The notes beneath the pieces are model-generated. The model searched no databases. It had not been told where the DNA came from and saw only the letters and a list, made by a program, of their open reading frames with translations. Positions 1 to 9,471 of a stretch of 20,821 nt of DNA are shown piece after piece. Source of the DNA: Suillus spraguei (Eukaryota > Basidiomycota > Agaricomycetes > Boletales > Suillaceae); contig JABCPU010000941.1 of the NCBI GenBank assembly GCA_016800925.1, positions 1 through 20,821 on the forward strand, written 5' to 3'. Numbering within the stretch: position 1 is the stretch's first letter; every line of letters starts with the position of its first letter. The translations under genes were made by a program, and so were the position numbers.

Positions 1-2506
1 GATCTCGAATCTGGCAGCTCATTCTGATGTTTAGTAGACAGTTGCCATTACAGTCAGAGACAAAGTACTACCCCAGTTCTTTAAAAGAAGGTATGACCAT
101 CACTTTTTTTTGCAGATATTGTCTCAAACATTCATTTCCTCAGAACAAAAGATATCATTAAGGATCAAGTGCGAAGATCCTACCTGATATACTACCTTGT
201 ACTGAACGTAACCATTAGTTACCCACTAAAACCGATGAAGTAGTCTTTTGTCCGCTTACGCCTGTACAGGTTGCCGTTTACAAACGCATCTGAACATTAC
301 CCCCATACAGAATCTCGTCAGAAAAGACGAAAATTGTGGTTGCGGATCCGGGGAAAAGTTGGTTTCCTTTTCCACATCCCGAGCATGCTAAGAATCGTGT
401 TTTGTACAGACGCAAAGACTGCTGCCACCATATTGAGAAGGGAGCCGTCCTCAAGTATATGTCAATACTCATCAAGATCTCAAATCATTTAGCTTTAATA
501 CTTCCAGGTATCGTCGATGGTTCAGTGGTTTACTACCAAATAAATGCTAATATCTACAAGCCCCGAACGATAGCCCAGAGCAAGTACGTGCAGAGGTCAC
601 TATTTTTCTTTATGGTACATTGATAGTTCTAGACTCTACGTAATCGGGAACTCGCTGAAGTAGCCTTCCCGGGCCAGCCTATACCGAAATATGGAACAGC
701 CATGCTACTTCCACAGTACTGCGGGAAGTGGGTCGTAAGTCGTTGTTTTATGAAGTTTAACTCCTGCACTGTACATTTCCCTCACAGGTACTTGACACCC
801 TGCTCAAAGAATGGAGAAAAGACCGCACGAACAAGGTCCTTATATTTACTAAGTCCGTCAAGCTTCTCGATATGTTGGAGTTTCATCTCAACACCAATAG
901 TATGCACAAGATTTATTCCGTATCGACTAAGTATTGATTAACTGCCAGGTTATGGTTTCCTCAAACTGGATGGATCCACGAAGCAGAGTGATAGTAAGAG
1001 ACGATCTCTCTATTTCTCGTGGTTACTAATACCGGCTTCAGGGATGCCTATGATAGATAGATTTCACCAGGATTCGGAAATATTCATATTCCTTATCTCT
1101 ACTCTTGCTGGAGGAACTGGTCTTAACCTGACTGGAGCGAACAAAGTGGTCATTTTCGGCGAGTTTAAACATCCTGCTTTGAATGTTAAGATTTATACCT
1201 TGATGTTACGTAGATCCCAACTGGAGTATGTATTTGCATATTTCTATTTGTCATCGACTCATGTCCACGTAGATCCCGCTCACGACTTACAAGCTATGGA
1301 CAGAGCATATCGCTTTGGGCAGACACGCGACGTTTTCGTTTACCGCCTCCTCGGAGCTGGCTCAATGGAAGAGTTGATTTATGCAAGGCAGTTATATAAG
1401 CAACAACAGATGGCCATTGGATATCAGGCAAGCGTGCAAACGAGGTATTCAATAAGGGCCGAGATTCGAGTGCATAATTTCAGATTTCCCTCTTAGGTAC
1501 TTCTCTGGCGTTCAAGGCGATACTTCCAGACAAGGAGAATTGTTTGGAATCAAGAACATTTTTAAGCTGCATGAGGATACTCTAGCGACCAAAATGGCTG
1601 TAAGTTTATACGTTCTATGTAGGAGATATCGATGCACACCTGCCGCAGATCGAGAAAGCAACGATCATGGAGCTAGACTGGGCTCTTGCTCATCTCAGTT
1701 CCTCGAAGTCAAAGAAATCAGTAAAATCTAAGGTTGAAGACTGGGTGTATGAGGCCGATTCCAAGAGCGGAAAGGAAGAAGTAAGATCCCTGTCTGCTTG
1801 TTTCACGCCATCTAATCATGCATTAGGCCGACTTACGGGGGCTAAGTGCCCTTCTATTCGATGATGGTAAGCGTTCGCTGCAACCAGCACGTGAAAAGTC
1901 TAATTATTGTATTTTCAAAGAACCCCCGGAGGTCACAGATGATAATGACATCCATAAAACACTCAGCGCAATAGGTGTTAAGTACAGCCACCGTAACGAC
2001 GACGTGCTATTACCAAGTCGTATAGAAGAAGAACGTTCTCGGACCGCACTTGAGGTTAGTGTTCGTGATATTCTCTCACAGGCTTGTTGACCGAATGCGA
2101 TGGCAGGAGGCGAAGAAAAAAAGAGTAGCTGCAAAGAAACTGAAATCCGAAGGAAAACAAAGCACCCCTCAGCAATCCAATACCCCTGAACCACAATGGC
2201 CGCCTCGACGAAAGCACCATAATGCGCCTCTGTCTCCGCGATCAAAGTGAGTTTTCAAAGAAGGTCTGAGGTGTCGGGACTCCTACTCATCATCCGACGT
2301 AGATTGGCCTCACGACAAATGGCGCTGATTGAACTAGGCATGATCAATAGCCCAGTCGACTTACCTGTTTTCGCCCAGTCTTTGTGAGTAAGCAGAACGC
2401 TGTCACAGACAACTACGGCTGATCTATAACCAGTGCTCGCAAGTCAGGCGAGGAGCAGACCGAGATACTTGCGAGGCTGGACGAACATGTCCGCGGTCGT
2501 TCTTGA
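1..2506 (+). CDS. ERCC6L2-like SNF2-family DNA translocase, C-terminal part (5' end outside window)
   Basis: Spliced by eye, the exons give the second RecA lobe of an SNF2 ATPase, then the ERCC6L2-type tail. Supported exons are about 116-168, 219-357, 410-507, 561-583, 633-734, 788-899, 949-993, 1042-1158, 1214-1225, 1273-1444, 1497-1599, 1649-1780, 1827-1866, 1921-2054, 2107-2246, 2303-2383 and 2434-2506 (TGA). Visible motifs are FLRTKDIIKDQ, a Cys-rich CGCGSGEKRKDCC segment, YMSILIKISNHLALILP, motif V (STLAGGTGLNLTGAN), then [21 protein letters not shown] (motif VI, spread over three exons), YKQQQMAIGY, GELFGIKNIFKLHED, GVKYSHRNDD and WPPRRKHH. ERCC6L2 relatives are nuclear ATP-driven DNA translocases linked to DNA repair. 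A TGA at 291-293 is in frame; the family reading resumes after a one-base shift near 290, so there is one frameshift or base error. The conserved LRRTK motif here has one Arg fewer. The family call is strong; single exon edges are less certain. Confidence 0.85.
1159..1272 (+). other. GC-AG intron, 12-nt microexon, GT-AG intron inside the translocase gene
   Basis: Read straight through, this stretch interrupts the conserved helicase motif with unrelated residues. Removing 1159-1213 (55 nt, GC donor GCGAGT, acceptor CGTAG) and 1226-1272 (47 nt, donor GTATGT, acceptor CGTAG) leaves the 12-nt exon 1214-1225. The junctions then give an uninterrupted [16 protein letters not shown], the expected SNF2 family sequence. 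Both flanking introns have lengths typical of the gene. The reconstruction depends on family knowledge, but the exact fit in frame and sequence is hard to get by chance. Confidence 0.8.
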
Positions 2507-2975
2507 TTTTTTTTGTTGGACTACGGTTTCTTGGACTGCTACAGATACGTTTGGATTGGTGACCATCAGTTCACGAATAGAATGTGAATGATTGATCGAT
2601 TGTTATATACATGCCGGTAATGCTTTCCGGCAAGACATCTAAGGTCCTAGTTCGAGCTTTGGATCATAATATAGTGAGGTGCACTGCGATCAATGGTGAT
2701 GTTCTGGCGGCGAAGGACTAGGTAGGTGTCATATGCAGATAGTACTTGTGCTAGAAATAGGAATAGGTAATGGGAATAGGTCGATGCAGAATTCGGGCTT
2801 CAATACACATGATCTTCAATGTATCTTGGTGTGAATTAAGTTTTCTTGTCTCCAGGAGACTCGACTGCAAGTTGACTCGACCGTCCACTGTTACTTGTAC
2901 GTGTGGATCGAGTTCTGTAAAGAAGCATCTTGTGAGAATAACTCTAGACTGACACGCATGCAGGCTGAGAGGGTG
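2507..2975. other. Intergenic and 3' flank of the translocase gene
   Basis: No convincing coding exon was found. T-rich sequence follows the stop at 2504-2506. A short inverted repeat (GCCGG...CCGGC) lies near 2613-2634. The remainder is stop-rich on both strands and is probably the 3' UTR plus spacer. Confidence 0.5.
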
Positions 2976-3440
2976 ATGTACTCGGAAGTTGATACGTCTT
3001 CAAATTCTCCACCCGCCACCAGGACGAAGGAAACATCAGCAACAACGCCTTGCCAGAATTTGAAGGACTCATTGCTACTTAGTACTGCTGGATGGACAGC
3101 GAATTATAGAATTTAAAGAGTGAGAAATAGATAAGAAAAGACTGGGGGCAGAGAAACTGCAGTGTGCACTATTCATTGGCATAGCGTTGTCCCTGGATCG
3201 GAAGAAAGCGGTTAACGAGAGTGAAAACAGTGCAGTGAGTTTGTGGTACATAGAAGCAGGCAAGGTTGTCACTAAATGGACGGGGCAGTTTCGGCCAGTG
3301 CGTGCTGTCTGCTGGAGTCAAGATGGTCGGCATGTATAGAGTTAATACAACGATAGAACTGTAAGGCAATGTGATCTAGTAAAGAATAGAAAAACGATCT
3401 TTGGCCAAATCGAGATTGAAAACAGATACAAATATGTAGG
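2976..3440 (+). pseudogene. WD40-repeat protein, decayed 5' part
   Basis: From the ATG at 2976 the frame reads TSSNSPPATRTKETSATTP followed by QNLK, like the low-complexity head and first strand of agaricomycete WD40 proteins. Blade-like sequence then appears in shifting frames: NLKSEK...IRKDWG near 3110-3150, and 3160-3339 carrying LSLDRKKAVNESENSAVSLW, EAGKVVTKWTG and VRAVCWSQDGRHV, with Trp and Asp where WD40 blades have them. A stop (3337-3339) and frame changes break it, and weaker similarity (NTTIEL) continues to about 3440. WD40 propellers are protein-interaction scaffolds. No intact frame covers even two blades, so this is a remnant or a badly damaged gene. Confidence 0.65.
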
Positions 3441-3455
3441 TGGGGATTTGAACGT

Positions 3456-3505
3456 GACACAATTGAAACATCATCAATAACCCCTAATGGTGTTTCAATT
3501 GTCTC
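3456..3505. repeat. Inverted repeat upstream of a TATA box
   Basis: Arms 3456-3474 and 3487-3505 are reverse complements at 17 of 19 positions with a 12-nt loop; the core is ACAATTGAAACA. It lies about 20 bp before the TATA box and 65 bp before the ATG at 3570. It could be a bipartite regulatory site or a footprint of a small hairpin element. Confidence 0.7.
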
Positions 3506-3526
3506 TTTGCATCATTGGCAGCACCC

Positions 3527-3534
3527 TATATATA
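3527..3534 (+). promoter_or_regulatory. TATA box
   Basis: The sequence TATATATA lies about 40 bp before the ATG at 3570, which has the acceptable context ATCATGA. No gene ends between them, so this is the likely core promoter of the membrane protein gene. Confidence 0.55.
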
Positions 3535-3569
3535 CAGGTTAACTCCCATTTTTAACTTAAACATTCATC

Positions 3570-4163
3570 ATGACCGGATACTGCAGGACAGTCATCCAGG
3601 GCGTGCTAGTATTTTTACTACTTTCTCAGCTTTTTTGCTATTTGACAATCCCACACCTCATTCCTTCCCCCTACACAACAAGAGTTGTGCTGGTCATATC
3701 ATTGATTGTAACATGGTTTTCTATTGTTGTCCTCTCTGCATTGAGAAAGACAAAAAAATACATGGTCAGAGGAGAGATGTTTGACCTCTTCTGCATACTT
3801 TTTTAGTACCTTTGGTGGGAATTTTCTAGTCCGTCTTCATTTGTTCCCATCACTTTCACATGTGAGTGGCAGCAGCACTTTTATGAATGCGCTAACTCCA
3901 CCATAGGTATCAGTCTTATCATGCTTCTGGGAACTTTTGCGGTAGCTTTCCTTATGTTCTCAGTGCCTGTTTTTGCTCGCCGAGTTCACTTCGGCAAATC
4001 CCTATTTGCCCATTACGTGATAAGCCTAGTTGGAGACAACGAGGAGCCTGAGTCCTCGGATGATGATTCAGATGACATGGTATGTGTGTGGTGCTACTTA
4101 TCAGTAAGTCTTCACTTGCTAGTATTGATCAGGAAGTTGATCATATATACATTTAAGGAATAG
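3570..4163 (+). CDS. Small four-span membrane protein, MARVEL-like layout, interrupted
   Basis: The ATG at 3570 opens a frame with hydrophobic segments VIQGVLVFLLLSQLFCYL and VVLVISLIVTWFSIVVLS, then a basic loop (LRKTKKYMVRGE). A TAG at 3804-3806 interrupts the third segment. A clear intron 3862-3906 (GTGAGT, branch CTAAC, CATAG) joins in the same frame to ISLIMLLGTFAVAFLMFSV, a fourth span, then a basic stretch and an acidic tail (EEPESSDDDSDD). A second donor (GTATGT) at about 4080 may lead to a further exon; without it the frame ends at 4163. The TAG may be real, a base error, or part of an unrecognised intron ending TTTTTTAG at 3806. The four-span plan with a short cytosolic tail resembles fungal MARVEL-type proteins, but I see no diagnostic motif. 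Confidence 0.5.
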
Positions 4164-4449
4164 GATCCTTATTGCAGCCTATCTCGCTCATTCTCTCATC
4201 ACTCGTAGGACTGCACATGGCTGCACACCATACCGTTGTCCATTAAGAGCTGGCACATTTTCATAGCTTCAGCATTGTACCTGTGTCTTGAGGTTTTAGC
4301 AGTAGGCAACTATGGCACTGGATCTGTTCAACTGTTGCAGTACTAGTAAACCTCACACACGAGGCTGGCACACAGACGAAATAGACACTATCACTTTTTT
4401 GCACATACACCTTAGCTATACAAAAGAATAGTACACAATCAGATCTAAC
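4164..4449. other. No gene recognised
   Basis: The sequence is short-ORF and stop-rich on both strands. It may include the 3' UTR of the preceding gene and a terminal exon of it. Nothing else could be supported. Confidence 0.4.
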
Positions 4450-6017
4450 AATCACAACGTTGCAGGCGGCAAGCAATTCGTATTGCAGATGAGGATGCTG
4501 ATGAAGGGGTTTGAAGCGTTGTACGTTGTCGTTACCTGGCGATACTTACAAGCGGTCTGCGACGAATGTGCCACCAAATAAGCCTGGCGTTCATGCCAAT
4601 GAGACCAACGGGCAGAGCATCTACTAGAAAGACGGTAAGTGTGAGAAGGATAGATGATGGTAACAGACCGGTTAAAGAGCAAGCAAAAGTCGGTATGCAT
4701 ACCCTGATCTGAGTCACGACTAATGAGCTTGTTGGAGAATGTAGGACCAGACCGCGCTTCTTGAGCCAGATTCTAGACAGATGTGAAGGAACCAGGGAAG
4801 ATGCCTTCGACAACAGCGAAAGCGACCAAGCGTTGAAAGCTGATCAGATATCCACTTGAGTATACAGTCAGCCTTGCGCTTGGTGCGAGGGTGTCCATGG
4901 CGTCAAAGAGGTATTCGCACTGGGCAGAGACTATAATATAATGAGAAATGGATAAGCCTGAGAGTGAACGCTCTCCATTTGGAAGCCATAGAAGCATCAG
5001 ACCTCAACAGCCTAGACCTCATTAGAGAAACATTCAACGAGGAATTTATTAACAATGCCGTCGGATGCAATGAAGAGGAGGATGTGAGCGCTTGAAAAAA
5101 CCTCTTGTTTGAGAAATGGCCTTCTAGTGCTTTATTCACACGGTCTTGGATGTTGCTGCGTATGGTTGATCTTCCTCAGTCATCGACTGTGTATGTCTTC
5201 TATTTGTCATCAAGTCATTAAAGGTGGAGACGGGTATGATATTAAAAACTGCTGTAGATACATAGGTCAAGTTAATAAAATGTCATCCCAACGGTTTTCG
5301 AGATCAGCCTCTTCTCCCTCGAGGTCTGAGCAGCGAGCAAGAGCAGAAAGCGAGAGCGGCAAGTGAGTGAGAGCAACGAGCAAGATGAATATATTGGGAG
5401 GCTGACCATGAAGACTCGGTAAAAAGAACACAATAGTGAGCGCAATGCCGAGTGCAAGATTATACCTTGTGACTAAACACGCTGGCATCCGCAGTGAGGT
5501 TCATGGAGGTGATGGCGCAAGCTTGGTTGACACATACTCATGATGGTGTCAAGGATGTACACCATTATTATGCGCATATATGCACTGATTGGGGTGAATT
5601 TGGGCATACCATAACAAAGGACCAATAAACCAAGCGGCGAGGAAGGCCAGAACTGCAGTAACCATGTAAGTAAATCCAGAAGACATAACCATAGTGGACG
5701 GTGTTCACGATGCTGTAACACATATAAGAATTTGCTCAAGGTCTCTGCCTATAATTGAAGATGAAATGTGTTACACCGACAAACAGCGCCGGGTATCGGC
5801 ATGTCTGGGGAGCATAGTTGGTCATCATGACCGTCAGATGAAGAAAGACGTTGCAGAGCGACTCGGATGGCAAAGAGGGTGACGGCGGAGGTGGCTGCAT
5901 GTGATGTGGTGTAAGACTAGTAAAAGTAACTTGAAGTAGTAGACAGAAAAGACTTTCAAGTCTAGAGGGAGCTTGAGCTGTCCAAATAACATATAGATAC
6001 ATGTTGTAAGTAGTCAA
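4450..6017 (-). pseudogene. Decayed multi-span membrane protein gene
   Basis: Read on the minus strand, separated stretches encode long hydrophobic segments in different frames: MVTAVLAFLAAWFIGPLLW (about 5700-5615), LALGIALTIVFFLP and NIFILLVALTHLPLSLSAL (5460-5340), HILLFIASDGIVNKFLVE (about 5085-5030), RLTVYSSGYLISFQRLVAF (4880-4810) and SSILLTLTVFLVDALPVGL then GMNARLIWWHI (4665-4565). Several candidate splice sites lie between them, which fits an intron-rich polytopic protein of five to seven spans. No continuous model could be built: stops and frame changes fall inside predicted exons. The family is not recognised. It could still be a live gene with exons I have not joined correctly. 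Confidence 0.4.
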
Positions 6018-6078
6018 GTTAGCATCGAGTTTGGGGCGGTGCTAAGTTGGATATGTGTAGTTTGGTAGTCGGTGCTTG

Positions 6079-6732
6079 TACTATCCCTTCCACTGCAATC
6101 GGCACCCACAGAAGTTGGCAGTCACGCAAATGTCACCGTAAGTCACAACACGTCACATAGGTCGGTTTCAAAGCGAGCCTCGGCAGCCAAACAAGAGCGC
6201 AAGTTCAGTTAGCATTCGGCGTGAGCGAGCAAGTACTATTTACTACTTAGTTGACACTGGATATGTCTACTACTTAGTACAAACATGATCATTAGTGCTG
6301 TAGTTGTAATTTTTAGGGGGATGTAATGAGACTCAGACCATCATTGTGCACATCCAACGCATGAGGCTGTCTTTGTAAATTCAATAATATATGAGTTAAT
6401 AGGACAGCCAGATTTATTATTATACATTGCAGGACATTGATCACAAGAGTTGGATTATCGCAAAGTCGACGAAAACAACCAGCGCGAAGTCGGCAGTGGG
6501 CTGTGTATTGAAACTCCGTCACGGCACGTATCGGCAGGTGACATTTCTGCGTGACTCCGGCACTTTCAACTATCTCACTCAATTCTGCTTCAAACGTGGT
6601 CATTAGACCTCGTAATAATTTGTATCAGAGAGATGATTGTATCTATGCTAAGAATTTTGTGTTTAAGTAGCTAGAAATGTGAGTTTTGTGAAAGTGCCGA
6701 CTTCTGTGGGGTGCCGATTGCAAGGGATAGTA
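6079..6732. mobile_element. MITE-like non-autonomous DNA transposon with TA duplication
   Basis: The ends 6081-6120 and 6695-6730 are inverted repeats of about 36 bp beginning CTATCCCTT and containing GCAATCGGCACCC and ACAGAAGT. The left arm has a 5-nt insertion (CCACT) and one base fewer in a C run. Each end is bordered by TA (6079-6080 and 6731-6732), the target duplication expected of Tc1/mariner-type elements. The 650-bp interior has no transposase-like frame. An internal inverted copy of sub-terminal sequence (6118-6138 against 6536-6557, GTGACATTT...GCGTGACT) suggests a foldback layout or a nested end. The class is inferred from the TA and the repeats only. Confidence 0.7.
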
Positions 6733-7079
6733 TCTAAATAAGGCAAAACGACAATGACAATAATTGGCACAAGTAAATTATCGGTGCTGACCTGCTACAA
6801 TGAGGGATGTGATGACATCGTCGTAGATCACTCTGCATTTGCAGACATCGATGGCTATGTATTTGCAACACAAAATTTTCAGTATATATGATATTATTAT
6901 TTAGCAGGAGCAGAATTGTATCCTTATACAGTTCTCACGGCTACAATGTCAAGGACTCACCAGTCCACTGATGTTGTTATCTAGGTACTTTAACCGTCAA
7001 TTGAGTTCTTTTCAAGAGACTGAGATTTACCTTGTTATCTAGCGCGCCCGCTCCCTCCCTTATCGTCTCATAACTCCAG
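6733..7079. other. Intergenic, no gene recognised
   Basis: AT-rich spacer between the MITE-like element and the duplicated block. A TATATATGAT stretch near 6885 has no plausible start codon close downstream. No coding signal on either strand. Confidence 0.45.
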
Positions 7080-7375
7080 AATATGAATTGAATATGAATG
7101 TCTTTCGATAGTTACTATACGCCGTTCACTTTTGAACGTGGGAGTCGGGGACCTACTGTACTCTCGGAATCCCGAAGTCTCAGTGTACTACCCTCCCCGT
7201 GACGACCTTACAAGCGACCGCTTTCATGGAGATTAACCAAGTCACACGCGAAAACAAGCTTGTTACACGATTGTTTATCCTACCTGCCAAATATTACACG
7301 TTTTGGAACGTTGAAGTAGTAACAGAAGAGTTCTCAGTCGTTCCAACTCAAAGTGAGGCTTTCATTAGCTTCAAC
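7080..7375 (+). promoter_or_regulatory. Upstream region of carboxypeptidase copy A, shared with copy C
   Basis: This segment is closely matched by the reverse complement of 17559-17860, including CGCCGTTCACTTTTGAACG, the GGGAGTCGGGG motif, CCCTCCCCGTGACGACC and a run just before the ATG (AAGTGAGG...TTCATTAGCTTCAAC). Copy B shares only the proximal part (14628-14805). No TATA box is obvious. The shared part probably holds the promoter and 5' UTR. The similarity starts abruptly near 7080, which marks a duplication breakpoint. Confidence 0.6.
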
Positions 7376-9236
7376 ATGACGAAGGTCCTCAGTCTTCTTC
7401 CTCTAGTCCTCGTCATACTCGCAATCCTCGCAAGGCAAGCCGAGAACGCACAAGTTGTTCTTGGTAGGATTGGTCATGTTCAAAGTGGTCCCTTCCATAT
7501 GCGGGACGCCGTAGAAGGTATCATCGACAAGGGCGAGGATAAAGTCCAAGTGGATTGAAGACGGGAAGCAATTCTTCAAAGACACGGTCTAACCTGTAAG
7601 TCCATATCCAATTGATCCGGTTTACCCTCACAGAAATAAACACCAGACGAGCTGGTTCAACACCCTCGATTTGTGGACCACAAGCTCAGGGTTACGGAGC
7701 CCAAACTATGCGACCCTTCGGTGCAACAGTACTCCGGCTACCTCGATATCACCGATGACAAGCATCTGTTCTTCTGGTTGGTGATGCCATATTTTGTCTT
7801 CTGTTCATTCTGAATTATGATTTTGTTTGGTCTTAGGTTCTTTGAGTCGCGTAGCTCTCCGGAATATGCGCCCCGTTGTGGCTTAACGGTGGCCCGGGAT
7901 GTAGCTCGTCTGTTGGCCTTTTGTTCGAGGTTGGACCTTGTAGTATTGCTGATGAGGGCGCTGGCACGACGTTTAACCCGCATAGCTGGAATGCCATGCG
8001 AACATCATCTTCCTTGATCAGCCTGTTAATGTTGGGTATTCGTGATGATGATGGCAGTGCCGTCGACTCTAGCCCTGTTGCTGGGAAGGATGTCTATGCT
8101 TTCATGCAACTCTTCCTCAACCGCTTCCCCAAATACGCCACTCAACCTTTCCACATCGCTGCACAGAGTTATGGCGGTATCTTTGGTCCGAACATTGCGA
8201 ACGTCATCTACACCCAGAATCAACAGCTTCGTCTTTCGCCCGACGCTATATCGTAAAGATCAACCTTGCCTCTATCATGTTAGGCAATGGGATGACCGAT
8301 AACTACGTTCAAATGGCATCGATACCTGATTATCTCTGCCAAGGACCATACCGATCTATGACCCCGATGGCACACAATGCACTGACTTGAGGACCAGAGT
8401 GCTGCGTTGTCAAACCTGATCAAAATTTGTCGCGAATTAAACACTCGTTGGACCTGCGCAAATGCTGCGCGTATTGCTTCAAGCTTTACAATCCCATCCA
8501 ACGTATGTTCCACTGTTACGAGATCTAATCACACCTGAACTCGCCCTTTAGAATGGTCTCAACCCTTATGATATGCGTGTCAACATGCAACCGAGATAGA
8601 CGGCCCTCTATGCTACCGTCAGATAGGTTGGATCGAGACTTACTTGAACAATCCTGAAGTCAAAGCTGCTCTTGGTGTGAATCCGCAGCGCAGATTCGAG
8701 TCCTGCAACATGCTGTCAATGGCGTTCATGCTTAAGGGTGATTCTATGCACGATACGCCACTGTTACTGATGGATATGGTCAACATGGTGTCAGGCTGCT
8801 GATCTACGCTGGTAACACGGGTGAGGCTAAACCTTTTTATCGTACCAGCGCATTTCTAACGCCATTCTTAGATGCGGTGTGCAATTACATGGTACGTGTG
8901 TCATCCTTTGGGTTTGTTTGTCACGAGCTCAGGTATATTTCAGGGCAACGAACGTTGGGTGGAACAACTGAACAGTATCTTCTTTGACGAGTTCTCTACG
9001 GCCAGCACTGAGCAGTGGATAACGATGAGTTCTGGAAAGGTCGCGGGGACTGTCCGATCTGCCGGTGGATTTGGTGCTGGAAATGTCGCTTTTGTGACTG
9101 TTTACGAATCTGGGTGAGGAATCCATACCTTCTCTTGTGTCTCGATGATTAACTACTGTTCAGGCACATGGTTTCTTACGACCAACCACAAATGGATCTG
9201 CCGGATAGATGCCAGAGGGGCTGGTCACCAGTCTAG
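7376..9236 (+). pseudogene. Serine carboxypeptidase (peptidase S10) copy A, broken
   Basis: It starts with the signal-peptide-like [19 protein letters not shown] and follows the exon plan of copy B: exon 1 7376-7595, exon 2 7647-7776, exon 3 from 7837, a 20-nt exon at 8872-8891, and a last recognisable exon from about 9166. Compared with copies B and C it has an extra A in exon 1 (reading CCAAGTGGATTGA, stop at 7556-7558), a 4-nt loss near 7876 in the NGGPGCSS region, a 1-nt loss near 7994 and a 5-nt loss near 8044. More single-base losses lie near 8248, 8349 and 8409, and there is an extra A near 8584. The nucleophile region reads [11 protein letters not shown] and the His region GHMVSYDQP. 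After that His the sequence leaves the other copies and stops at 9234-9236, so the normal C-terminus is missing. Clearly non-functional as written. Confidence 0.85.
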
Positions 9237-9284
9237 ATGCCGATCTGGTGTCTTAGTCCCTAGTATTTAATTCTAGTAGAACTA
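9237..9284. other. Junction between copy A and the membrane-gene fragment
   Basis: These 48 bases match neither the carboxypeptidase copies nor the membrane-protein gene at 17880-19295, so a rearrangement breakpoint falls here. Confidence 0.4.
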
Positions 9285-9471
9285 TGACATACATGGAATT
9301 GACAAGAGTGCAACACCCTTATATCTCTCCAAGCCATTCCCGAGCGTCATTCTTGCCATGGCTTTTGCACTGCCAATCTCGCTGGATACAGCTACTATAA
9401 TATCGACAGCATTGGAGTGCATTTTATATGGTGATCATTTCAAGCAGTTCGTCCATCTGGTGACCACATGC
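9285..9471 (+). pseudogene. Truncated first exon of the 17880-19295 membrane protein gene
   Basis: Nearly the same sequence occurs on the minus strand at about 19380-19190. It includes ACATACATGGAATTGAC, the GCCATGG start context (ATG at 9358) and the frame for MAFALPISLDTATIIST up to the exon 1 end at TATATG. The intron follows but its donor is altered (GTGATCA here, GTGAGT in the longer copy). Similarity ends at CCACATG (9471). Only the first exon and part of the first intron remain, on the same strand as copy A. Confidence 0.8.

Noticed and set aside
1600..1622. 23-nt intron in the translocase gene ending TAG at 1622
   Set aside because: Too short and gives the wrong frame; the acceptor at 1648 gives a 49-nt intron and restores the family sequence.
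2055..2081. 27-nt intron ending CACAG
   Set aside because: Too short and leads to a stop; the acceptor at 2106 gives a 52-nt intron and an open frame.
6313..6603. 96-codon minus-strand ORF inside the MITE-like element as a transposase
   Set aside because: No catalytic DDE/D pattern or HTH is visible and it is far too short; probably chance.
7817..8302. Overlapping plus-strand ORFs in copy A as separate genes
   Set aside because: They are frame fragments of one broken S10 exon, as the matching order in copies B and C shows.
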